Notes under the pieces: generated by a model
Database searches by the model: none
Told to the model about the DNA's origin: nothing
Seen by the model: only the letters and a program-made list of their open reading frames with translations
Made by a program: the position numbers and the translations under genes
Assembly: GCA_011391835.1 (NCBI GenBank)
Contig: JAABPS010000200.1
Span: 1 to 5,530 of the forward strand
Source of the DNA: Desulfobacteraceae bacterium
Lineage (GTDB): Bacteria; Desulfobacterota; Desulfobacteria; Desulfobacterales; JAABPS01
Direction: 5' to 3'
DNA: 5,530 nucleotides
In this document: positions 1 through 4,391 of the stretch, one piece after another
How the letters are laid out: the number at the start of each line of letters is the position of its first letter
Numbering within the stretch: position 1 is the stretch's first letter

Positions 1-2
1 TG

Positions 3-110
3 TCATCTTATCTGTCTAATCGTTCTCAGGTTTTCCGCATTGGTCAATCGTCTTCATCCGTCACATATTTGGATTCTGGTGTTCCTCAAAGCTCTGTTCT
101 TAGTCATTTA
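3..110 (+). mobile_element. Fragment of a non-LTR (LINE-type) retrotransposon reverse transcriptase, joined to ffh
   Basis: Frame 3 is open from the window edge to a TAA at 111-113, about 36 codons. It contains SYLSNRSQVFRIG (residues 2-14 of the fragment), a serine-rich stretch, then SGVPQSSVL (residues 25-33). This follows the order of the central reverse transcriptase region of LINE elements such as the CR1/L2/Jockey groups, where S-Y-L-x-N/D-R-x-Q precedes the block S-G-V-P-Q-G-S-V-L-G-P. The usual second G of PQG is S here, and the reading frame stops just after the block, so the piece is not functional. Group II intron and retron enzymes normally read GxPQGxxxSP without the SYL..RSQ lead-in, which argues for a eukaryotic-type element. 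It lies where the Ffh G/M-domain linker should be, so it is foreign to the bacterial operon: either an assembly chimera or host DNA, or less likely a true insertion. Similarity is from memory, not from a search. Confidence 0.65.
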
Positions 111-310
111 TAAATTCAATGACCCCGGAGGAACGACGGAAGCATTCCATATTAAATGGAAGCCGTCGGAAAAGAATTGCCAAAGGAAGCGGGACACACG
201 TTCAGGATATAAACCGGCTGATAAAAAATTATACTCAGGCCGTTAAAATGATGAAGAAAATTAACAAAGGCGGCATGCGGGGTTTGCCAAAAGGCATGCT
301 GCCAATTTAA
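104..310 (+). CDS. ffh: Signal recognition particle protein Ffh, C-terminal part of M domain (5' truncated)
   Basis: Ffh is the GTPase of the bacterial signal recognition particle. With 4.5S RNA it binds signal sequences of nascent membrane proteins and delivers them to FtsY. Only the last 65 or so residues are present. INSMTPEERR is the conserved entry to the M-domain helix-turn-helix, and SRRKRIAKGSG (with the preceding NG) is the 4.5S RNA-binding signature. VQDINRLIKNYTQAVKMMKKI is the amphipathic helix after it, and a G/M/P-rich tail (GGMRGLPKGMLPI) ends the protein. The NG GTPase domain and the front of the M domain are absent. An in-frame TAG at 101-103 and retrotransposon-like sequence stand in their place, so the break lies near 100-112. 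The ATG at 119 is an internal methionine, not a start. Twenty bases separate the stop from rpsP. The identity of the surviving part is secure; whether the organism has an intact ffh cannot be told from here. Confidence 0.92.
   Translation, partial: SFINSMTPEERRKHSILNGSRRKRIAKGSGTHVQDINRLIKNYTQAVKMMKKINKGGMRGLPKGMLPI
269..303 (+). repeat. GC-rich imperfect inverted repeat at the 3' end of ffh
   Basis: GGCGGCATGC (269-278) can pair with GCATGCTGCC (294-303), giving a 10-bp stem with one G-U pair and a 15-base loop. It lies in the last codons of ffh, just ahead of the rpsP ribosome binding site. There is no clear T-run after it (only AATTT), so it is not a good intrinsic terminator. The Gly-Met-Pro-rich tail of Ffh limits codon choice, so chance is possible. 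It could act as an RNA processing or stability element between ffh and rpsP. Confidence 0.35.
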
Positions 311-330
311 AGGAGAAATGGAGAGATAGC

Positions 331-585
331 ATGGCAGTAAAAATCAGATTGGCCCGTCATGGTGCAAAAAAAAAGCCATTTTACAGGATTGTGGTTGCAG
401 ACCGCGAATCCCCCAGAGATGGCAGATTTATTGAAGCTGTGGGAACCTATGCCCCATTGGAAGATCCAGTTGCGGTTTCATTGAAGACGGATCGTGTTAA
501 ATACTGGATAGATAAGGGGGCGAGGCTTACAGATACCGTAAGAAATATTTTGAAAAAAGAAGGTATTTTTGGTATGCTAGCATAG
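331..585 (+). CDS. rpsP: 30S ribosomal protein bS16
   Basis: bS16 is a small-subunit protein that binds 16S rRNA early in assembly. The 84-residue length is typical of the family. The N-terminus (MAVKIRLARHGAKKKPFYRI), the following VVADRESPRDGRFIE and the V-G-T-Y-x-P segment are hallmark bS16 sequence, as is the W-I-x-K-G-A-x-x-T-x-T-V block near residues 59-70. The ATG at 331 is preceded by GGAG at 320-323 with a 7-base spacer; a second AGGAG lies at 311-315. It follows ffh by 20 bases and precedes the KH gene by 48 bases, the usual order in this operon. The short C-terminus, ending GIFGMLA, is normal for the bacterial short form. No irregularity seen. Confidence 0.98.
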   Translation: MAVKIRLARHGAKKKPFYRIVVADRESPRDGRFIEAVGTYAPLEDPVAVSLKTDRVKYWIDKGARLTDTVRNILKKEGIFGMLA

Positions 586-633
586 TTCGTATTTCTACCC
601 GTTATCCTCAATCGCCAATAAAGGAGATGAGCT

Positions 634-864
634 ATGAAAGATTTGATTACTTACATTGCTAAGGCGCTGGTTGATTATCCGGATCAAGTATCGGTAGAAG
701 AGGTAGAGGGTAACCAGACCTCGGTTTTAGAACTCAAAGTTGCCAAAGAGGATTTGGGAAAGGTTATTGGAAAGCAAGGTAGAACAGCCCGGGCGATGCG
801 GACAATATTAAGTGCCTCATCCGCAAAAATCAAGAAGCGGACAGTCCTTGAGATTATAGAATAA
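634..864 (+). CDS. khpA: KH-domain RNA-binding protein KhpA (YlqC/UPF0109 family)
   Basis: This is a small single-domain type II KH protein that binds RNA. In Gram-positive bacteria the homologue KhpA pairs with KhpB and affects cell elongation and sRNA biology; its role in this lineage is not established. The 76 residues cover the whole family length. The signature G-K-V-I-G-K-Q-G-R-T (residues 42-51) contains the GxxG loop (GKQG, 46-49) that contacts the RNA backbone. It is followed by the A-R-A-M-R-T-I-L helix and the closing strand KRTVLEIIE. AAGGAG at 621-626 lies 7 bases from the ATG. It sits between rpsP and rimM, the standard place for this gene, and its stop is only 4 bases from the rimM start. 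That spacing suggests co-translation with the ribosome maturation factor. Confidence 0.95.
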   Translation: MKDLITYIAKALVDYPDQVSVEEVEGNQTSVLELKVAKEDLGKVIGKQGRTARAMRTILSASSAKIKKRTVLEIIE

Positions 865-868
865 TTTC

Positions 869-1390
869 ATGGATGAAGAAAAATGTCTTCTTATTGGAAA
901 GATTGTAGGGGTCCATGGACTTAAAGGGGATCTGAAAGCCTCCGTGTATATAGAAACCTTACAGGTTTTTGGCCCAGGGGATTCTCTCCTTGTTAGGACT
1001 GCAGCAGGGCAGGAAAAAACCTATATTGTTGAAAGCGCAAGGGCGCATAAAAAGGGGATGCTATTATCCCTGAAGGGAGTTTCTACAGTTAGCAGCGCTC
1101 AAAGTTTTGTGGGTTCTGACCTTTTTATGAAAAAAGAAAGCCTGCCGGACTTGAACGAAGGAACCTATTATTGGTTTGAAATTATTGGGCTTTCTGTTTT
1201 TACAAAGGATAATATATTTGTCGGTAATGTGACGTCCGTCATTCCAACAGGGAGTAATGACGTATATGTTGTCAACGATCCGGATAAACTTAATGATGAG
1301 GAAATATTAATTCCGGCCATTGAGCCGGTTGTTTTAACGATTGATATTAAAAAAAAGAGAATGATCGTGGATTTGCCTGAAGGCTTATGA
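869..1390 (+). CDS. rimM: Ribosome maturation factor RimM (16S rRNA processing)
   Basis: RimM binds ribosomal protein uS19 and helps mature the head of the 30S subunit. At 173 residues it has normal length and both domains. The N-terminal RimM beta-barrel opens with C-L-L-I-G-K-I-V-G-V-H-G-L-K-G (HGLKG at 16-20). The C-terminal PRC-barrel opens with Y-Y-W-F-E-I-I-G-L-S-V (100-110), runs through TGSNDVYVV (127-135), and closes with EILIPAIEPVV and MIVDLPEGL. The usual D of the YYxxDLIG motif is E here, a conservative change. No SD is visible before the ATG at 869, and the khpA stop is 4 bases upstream, so translation is probably coupled to khpA. Reading from 869 keeps the full first strand. 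trmD follows within 30 bases. Confidence 0.96.
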   Translation: MDEEKCLLIGKIVGVHGLKGDLKASVYIETLQVFGPGDSLLVRTAAGQEKTYIVESARAHKKGMLLSLKGVSTVSSAQSFVGSDLFMKKESLPDLNEGTYYWFEIIGLSVFTKDNIFVGNVTSVIPTGSNDVYVVNDPDKLNDEEILIPAIEPVVLTIDIKKKRMIVDLPEGL

Positions 1391-1417
1391 GGTTGCCGGG
1401 GCCATGTGGTTGTTTTG

Positions 1418-2206
1418 ATGATTTTTAATGTGTTGACTATCTTTCCCGAAATGTTTGCTCCTTTCCGGGAGCATGGCATTATCAAACGAGCGATAGATCG
1501 AAACTTAGTTTCCGTTTCAACCACCAATATAAGAGATTTTGCGAAAGGAAAGCATCGGATAACCGATGACAGACCCTACGGCGGCGGTTCGGGGATGGTG
1601 GTTATGCCTGAACCCCTGGCGCATGCGATTCGAGCAGTAAAGAAAGAATCACCTTCTTCGCGGACGATCCTTTTAACACCTCAGGGACGCAGGTTTACAC
1701 AAAAAACAGCAGAAGACTTTGCATCCGAAGAGGGGCTTATTTTTGTTTGTGGCAGATATGAAGGGGTAGATGAACGCATTTGCCATGATTTTATTGATGA
1801 TGAAATTTCCATTGGCGATTATGTATTAACGGGGGGTGAGCTGGCATCCATGATTATCATGGATGCTGTTGTTCGTCTGGTACCCGGCGCTCTTGGGAAT
1901 GCTGATTCGGCGGCGAGAGACTCTTTTTCAGACAACCTGTTGGCGCATGCTCAATACACAAGGCCGAGGTCGTTTGAAGGGGAGAAAGTACCAGACGTTT
2001 TATTGTCCGGTCATCACCAGCAGATTGAAGAGTGGCGGTTTGAAGAATCTCTCATACGTACATTCCTGAAAAGGCAGGATTTGCTGAAAAAAAGGCCATT
2101 GACGGAAAGGGAGATTGAAATTTTGAAAAAATGGTGCCGCAATATTGAAAAAATTATTTACGCCCAATCTGCATGTCGTTTTGACGCATTATCCGGTGAT
2201 GAATAA
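1418..2206 (+). CDS. trmD: tRNA (guanine-N1-)-methyltransferase TrmD (m1G37)
   Basis: TrmD uses S-adenosylmethionine to methylate G37 next to the anticodon, preventing +1 frameshifts; it is a SPOUT-fold dimer with a trefoil knot. From ATG 1418 the protein has 262 residues and begins M-I-F-N-V-L-T-I-F-P-E-M-F, matching the family start. A GTG at 1406 would add four residues (VVVL), but neither start has a good SD. Motifs in order: YGGGSGMVVMPEPL (54-67), LLTPQGRRF (85-93), knot sequences FVCGRYEGVDER (109-120) and SIGDYVLTGGELA (131-143), and the catalytic region with Asp168 in A-R-D-S-F-S-D-N-L-L followed by Q-Y-T-R-P. LLSGHH precedes the helical C-terminal domain. The tail is somewhat longer than usual and runs about 60 bases into the next gene. 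All key residues appear present. Confidence 0.97.
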   Translation: MIFNVLTIFPEMFAPFREHGIIKRAIDRNLVSVSTTNIRDFAKGKHRITDDRPYGGGSGMVVMPEPLAHAIRAVKKESPSSRTILLTPQGRRFTQKTAEDFASEEGLIFVCGRYEGVDERICHDFIDDEISIGDYVLTGGELASMIIMDAVVRLVPGALGNADSAARDSFSDNLLAHAQYTRPRSFEGEKVPDVLLSGHHQQIEEWRFEESLIRTFLKRQDLLKKRPLTEREIEILKKWCRNIEKIIYAQSACRFDALSGDE

Positions 2207-2726
2207 ACATGGGGACACCATAGCGTCTGCTGTTACAAACCTTGATTTGCATGATATTGCTCGAACTGCAAAGACATACGGGGCCAAATCGTTTTACGTG
2301 GTGACACCCCTGTCAGATCAAAAAAAGCTTGTTGAAAAGATCGTTACCCACTGGGCAACAGGCGCGGGAGCACAGTACAACCCAACGAGATGTGAAGCCC
2401 TGACGATGATCAGAGTAAAAGATACTCTGGATGAGGTGAAAGATGATATCGCGGGTCAGGGGTTTGGGTATCCCATGACCGTTGTAACAAGCGCAAAACA
2501 GAGTTCACGCGGTATTCGTTTTAAAAAATTTCGCAATATGCTAAAAGGAGAAGGCGCCTATCTTTTAATTTTTGGCACGGCATGGGGTCTGGCAGAGGAA
2601 GTTTCTGATACGGCAGATTATCTGCTTGAACCCATTGTGGGGGGAACAGACTATAATCATCTTTCAGTAAGGTCCGCGGTTGCTATTATTCTGGACAGAC
2701 TGATAGGAATGGGAAATGTACGATAG
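2145..2726 (+). CDS. SPOUT-type SAM-dependent RNA methyltransferase (PF09936-like), TTG start
   Basis: This belongs to a small family usually labelled SAM-dependent RNA methyltransferase, found between trmD and rplS in deltaproteobacteria and some other bacteria. The target nucleotide is not known to me. Conserved parts are L-H-V-V-L-T-H-Y-P-V near residues 9-18 (family proteins typically begin close to this), AVTNLDLHDIARTAKTYG (29-46), FYVVTPL (50-56), the knot-like L-L-I-F-G-T-A-W-G-L-A-E-E-V (140-153) and the signature DYNHLSVRSAVAIILDRL (169-186). No ATG or GTG precedes the HYPV segment in frame; the first ATG, at 2199, would delete it. TTG at 2145 is therefore the best start, giving 193 residues and a 62-base overlap with trmD in another frame. 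No convincing SD is seen, so coupling to trmD translation is likely. Family call good, exact start uncertain. Confidence 0.88.
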   Translation: MKKLFTPNLHVVLTHYPVMNKHGDTIASAVTNLDLHDIARTAKTYGAKSFYVVTPLSDQKKLVEKIVTHWATGAGAQYNPTRCEALTMIRVKDTLDEVKDDIAGQGFGYPMTVVTSAKQSSRGIRFKKFRNMLKGEGAYLLIFGTAWGLAEEVSDTADYLLEPIVGGTDYNHLSVRSAVAIILDRLIGMGNVR

Positions 2727-2729
2727 ACA

Positions 2730-2735
2730 TATAAT
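2730..2735 (+). promoter_or_regulatory. Possible -10 box (TATAAT) upstream of rplS
   Basis: A perfect TATAAT lies in the 62-base gap between the methyltransferase and rplS, 53 bases before the rplS ATG. No good -35 hexamer sits 16-18 bases upstream and there is no TGn extension, and the gap is AT-rich, so a chance match is quite possible. If real, it would give rplS and later genes a transcript independent of trmD. Confidence 0.25.
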
Positions 2736-2758
2736 AAAAAAAGGATTCAAATAAATTT

Positions 2759-2773
2759 TCCGGATAGACCGGG
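2759..2773 (+). promoter_or_regulatory. Small hairpin directly upstream of the rplS ribosome binding site
   Basis: CCGG (2760-2763) and CCGG (2769-2772) can pair around a five-base loop ATAGA, extended by a T-G pair at 2759/2773. It ends three bases before the GGGAG ribosome binding site. It may affect rplS initiation, but the stem is only 4-5 bp, so the call is tentative. Confidence 0.25.
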
Positions 2774-2775
2774 TT

Positions 2776-2780
2776 GGGAG
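2776..2780 (+). promoter_or_regulatory. Ribosome binding site that fixes the rplS start
   Basis: GGGAG lies 8 bases before the ATG at 2789. The frame is also open from a TTG at 2774, but that TTG precedes this site and would add MGDNI, which is foreign to bL19. The ATG at 2789 is therefore the start. Confidence 0.75.
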
Positions 2781-2788
2781 ATAACATT

Positions 2789-3130
2789 ATGTTAACAGTA
2801 AATCAGCTTGAAAAAGAAATGATGCGGCTTGACCTTCCAGATTTTGCCGCAGGGGACAAGGTGAAGGTTCATGTAAAGATAAAGGAAGGTGAAAAAGAGC
2901 GCATTCAGGTTTTTGAAGGTATTGTCATCAGCAAGCGCAAGGGCACTACGAATGCTACGTTTACAGTAAGAAAAATTTCATATGGAATTGGTGTTGAACG
3001 TATTTTCCCGCTCCACTCACCCATTATCGATAAAATCGAGGTTATAACCAAAGGGCGTGTCAGGCATTCAAAAATTTATTATCTGCGAAACTTAAAGGGT
3101 AAAGCGGCCAGAATAAAAGAGAGCCGATAA
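2789..3130 (+). CDS. rplS: 50S ribosomal protein bL19
   Basis: bL19 lies at the 30S-50S interface and contributes to intersubunit bridges. From ATG 2789 the protein has 113 residues, the usual length. It starts M-L-T-V-N-Q-L-E-K-E-M, then carries the strongly conserved F-A-A-G-D-K-V-K-V-H-V near residues 19-29 and R-I-Q-V-F-E-G-I-V-I near 38-47. The basic loop K-R-K-G-T-T-N-A-T-F-T-V-R-K-I-S follows, then GIGVERIFPLHSP, and finally V-R-H-S-K-I-Y-Y-L-R. These are standard bL19 blocks, with a K/R-rich tail ending KAARIKESR. The ribosome binding site GGGAG has an 8-base spacer. It is separated from the upstream methyltransferase by 62 bases and followed by about 230 bases without a convincing gene. 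The sequence appears complete. Confidence 0.98.
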   Translation: MLTVNQLEKEMMRLDLPDFAAGDKVKVHVKIKEGEKERIQVFEGIVISKRKGTTNATFTVRKISYGIGVERIFPLHSPIIDKIEVITKGRVRHSKIYYLRNLKGKAARIKESR

Positions 3131-3141
3131 ATTTCTCTTTT
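3115..3141 (+). terminator. Weak terminator-like hairpin over the rplS stop codon
   Basis: AAAAGAGA (3115-3122) pairs perfectly with TCTCTTTT (3134-3141) around an 11-base loop that includes the TAA of rplS. The stem ends in four T. With three G-C pairs out of eight it is weak and has no further U-tract, so efficient termination is doubtful; partial attenuation or 3'-end trimming is possible. Confidence 0.3.
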
Positions 3142-3182
3142 GATAATTACGTTGTAAGTAGGAATATGTCATTTTCACAAGC

Positions 3183-3203
3183 GAGGTGAACATGTTCATC
3201 CTC
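3183..3203 (+). promoter_or_regulatory. Hairpin built on the palindrome TGAACATGTTCA
   Basis: TGAACATGTTCA (3187-3198) is a perfect 12-base palindrome flanked by GAGG (3183-3186) and CCTC (3200-3203). As RNA it gives an 8-bp stem with one bulged T (3199) and a CATG loop. The arm GAGGTGA resembles a Shine-Dalgarno site and the loop holds the ATG at 3192, so folding would hide a start site. As DNA it could instead be a dimer-protein operator. A 12-base palindrome alone is near chance level for a 5.5-kb window; the flanking complementarity makes it slightly less so. Confidence 0.35.
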
Positions 3204-3266
3204 AACAGCCTTATTTATTTTCGCTTGATCTCGTTAAAACGTGAAGCTTTGATTGGGCGTCAATAA
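3192..3266 (+). CDS. Possible 24-residue small ORF or leader peptide, unrecognised
   Basis: ATG 3192 opens a 24-codon frame ending at TAA 3264-3266. GAGGTGA (3183-3189), a good match to the SD consensus, lies just upstream with about 5 bases between GAGG and the ATG. The peptide starts hydrophobic (MFILNSLIYF) and continues with a basic part (RLISLKREALIGRQ), so it could be a tiny membrane-associated peptide or a leader peptide for rnhB. I recognise no family, and coding bias cannot be judged at this length. The SD and start codon sit in the stem and loop of the hairpin at 3183-3203. A chance ORF is the more likely explanation. Confidence 0.15.
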   Translation: MFILNSLIYFRLISLKREALIGRQ

Positions 3267-3373
3267 CATCAGATTATTTCAAAGGCTGTGGCAGGAAACG
3301 TATAACGCCTTCGAATAGTTAGATATTAAGAGTTCTAATAGAAAATCATAACTTCGTGGATTAATGTAATCGT

Positions 3374-3982
3374 ATCAAAGCTGACCTTTGGAAATTTGAG
3401 AAGGAAGCCTATCAAAAGGGCTTTGCCATAATTGCCGGCATCGATGAAGCCGGTCGCGGCCCACTTGCGGGGCCGGTTGTTTCCGCCGCAGTTGTTTTGC
3501 CCACCGTTTTTCCAGTTTCGGATATAAACGATTCAAAAAAGTTAACACCTAAGAAACGAAAGTATCTTTACGAAAAGATTTTTGATTATGCTTCCAGTAT
3601 CGGTATCGGGATCATTGATCCAGCTGAAATTGATCGAATGAATATTTTGCGGGCATCTCTCTCCTCAATGAAGATGGCCGCTGAAAATCTTTTTCCAGCG
3701 CCGGACTATTTGCTCATTGATGGAAAGTTTTCGATTGAATCGGGAACAGATCAGGAATCAATCATTCAGGGGGATTCGCTGAGCATATCCATTGCCTCGG
3801 CGTCTATTATCGCAAAAGAGACGCGAGATCGGCTTATGGAACGATACGACCTTGATTACCCCGAATATGGATTTGCTCAGCATAAGGGATATCCGACGTT
3901 TGCTCACAAAGAAGCAATAAAAAAATATGGATGTTGTCCGATACACAGGCGCAGTTTTAAAGGAGTAAAAGAGCATCTATAA
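3374..3982 (+). CDS. rnhB: Ribonuclease HII, start codon missing or disrupted
   Basis: RNase HII cuts RNA-DNA hybrids and removes single ribonucleotides misincorporated in DNA. The frame is open from 3365 and encodes the full domain: L-W-K-F-E-K-E-A-Y, then GIDEAGRGPLAGPV with catalytic Asp24 and Glu25 (numbered from the ATC at 3374), DSKKL (53-57), LLIDGKF with Asp116, and SIASASIIAKETRDR with Asp152, followed by YGFAQHKGYPT and HRRSF. The DEDD set is complete and the roughly 202 residues fit the family. No ATG, GTG or TTG occurs before the first motif; the first, TTG 3497, would lose D24/E25 and cannot give an active enzyme. ATC 3374 stands where family proteins begin. ATG 3364 is followed at once by TAA; removing one T (3367) would give a start reading MNRIKADLWKFE. 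So there is either a sequence error, a real frameshift, or a rare AUC start. No strong SD is present. Confidence 0.88.
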   Translation: MKADLWKFEKEAYQKGFAIIAGIDEAGRGPLAGPVVSAAVVLPTVFPVSDINDSKKLTPKKRKYLYEKIFDYASSIGIGIIDPAEIDRMNILRASLSSMKMAAENLFPAPDYLLIDGKFSIESGTDQESIIQGDSLSISIASASIIAKETRDRLMERYDLDYPEYGFAQHKGYPTFAHKEAIKKYGCCPIHRRSFKGVKEHL

Positions 3983-4018
3983 GTTTTCTATTTACCTGAG
4001 AGAGAAGACAAGAATCCT

Positions 4019-4390
4019 ATGTTGAACAGCAAGCAGATATTTGGGAAAAAAAGTGAATCCATCGCAGTGAAACATCTTAAAAAGAAAGGGTATAAGATTC
4101 TTGAACAGAACTATCGCACCAAAATGGGTGAAATCGATATCATCGCAAGGGATAAGGATGTGATTGTATTTGTAGAGGTGAAGGCCCGGCGGTCGGATCG
4201 CTTTGGAAATCCGAAATGGGCAGTTACCTATAAAAAACAGAGAAAGATCTCAATGGCAGCGCTGCAGTATCTTAAGGCAATGGCGCAAAGCAATGCCGGG
4301 GCCAGATTTGATGTTGTGTCGATCGATTCAAGTCAGGATACACCCGTTGTTGAGATCGTTAAAAATGCTTTTGAACTTGCGTATGAATGA
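4019..4390 (+). CDS. yraN: UPF0102 / YraN family predicted nuclease-fold protein
   Basis: YraN-family proteins have a PD-(D/E)XK-like endonuclease fold related to archaeal Holliday junction resolvases; their biological substrate is unsettled. The 123-residue length is typical. The core motif is visible: Y-R-T-K-M-G-E-I-D-I-I-A-R-D (32-45, with Glu38 and Asp40) followed by F-V-E-V-K-A-R (51-57), the E-x-K active-site strand. An earlier helix G-K-K-S-E-S-I-A-V-K-H-L-K-K-K-G-Y is the usual N-terminal part. FDVVSID near the end is also typical of the family. The ATG at 4019 gives the expected start; the upstream SD is weak (GAGAGAAG near 4000-4007). It lies 36 bases after rnhB and abuts rsmI, a very common neighbourhood for this family. 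Confidence 0.94.
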   Translation: MLNSKQIFGKKSESIAVKHLKKKGYKILEQNYRTKMGEIDIIARDKDVIVFVEVKARRSDRFGNPKWAVTYKKQRKISMAALQYLKAMAQSNAGARFDVVSIDSSQDTPVVEIVKNAFELAYE

Positions 4391-4391
4391 T

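Larger units (their letters stand above)
3131..3363 (+). other. AT-rich gene-poor interval between rplS and rnhB with several inverted repeats
   Basis: This is the longest stretch without a recognisable gene. It holds a hairpin at 3183-3203, a possible 24-codon ORF (3192-3266), and three longer-range perfect inverted repeats: CAAGCGA 3178-3184 with TCGCTTG 3221-3227; ACAGCCTT 3205-3212 with AAGGCTGT 3282-3289; and AGCTTTGAT 3245-3253 with ATCAAAGCT 3374-3382. The last arm lies at the presumed rnhB 5' end. The three pairings cross one another, so they cannot all form together. Repeats of 7-8 bp are expected by chance at this length; the 9-bp one is less so. No tRNA, CRISPR or known riboswitch is visible. 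rplS and rnhB are commonly near neighbours, so this DNA may be a decayed insertion or an untranslated regulatory leader. Confidence 0.5.

Noticed and set aside
40..246. Open frame 1 (68 codons) across the left end, with a LFLVIYKFND stretch faintly like the RT segment after the PQG block
   Set aside because: It overlaps Ffh coding sequence out of frame for most of its length, and the resemblance cannot follow the frame-3 RT block without overlapping it. Treated as chance.
1406..1417. GTG 1406 as the trmD start
   Set aside because: It adds VVVL before the conserved MIFNVLTIFPEMF start and has no better SD; kept only as an alternative.
1168..1527. Minus-strand 119-codon ORF
   Set aside because: It lies opposite rimM and trmD, both strongly supported, and shows no recognisable motif.
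3140..3168. Sigma-70 promoter with TTGATA and AATATG
   Set aside because: The -10 element matches only three of six positions, so support is too weak in AT-rich DNA.
3187..3198. LexA (SOS) box at TGAACATGTTCA
   Set aside because: Gram-positive-type boxes need GAAC-N4-GTTC; here the spacing is N2 and the neighbouring genes give no SOS context.
3289..3308. Sigma-54 promoter at TGGCAGG...
   Set aside because: No GC dinucleotide at the required GG-N10-GC distance.
3497..3982. Short RNase HII starting at TTG 3497
   Set aside because: It would omit the catalytic Asp-Glu of the GIDEAGRG motif, which is present in frame just upstream.
4203..4391. N-terminal extension of RsmI from an in-frame upstream ATG at 4203
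   Set aside because: The added residues are a frame shadow of yraN and unlike RsmI; the family starts just before G-S-L-Y-V-V-A-T-P.
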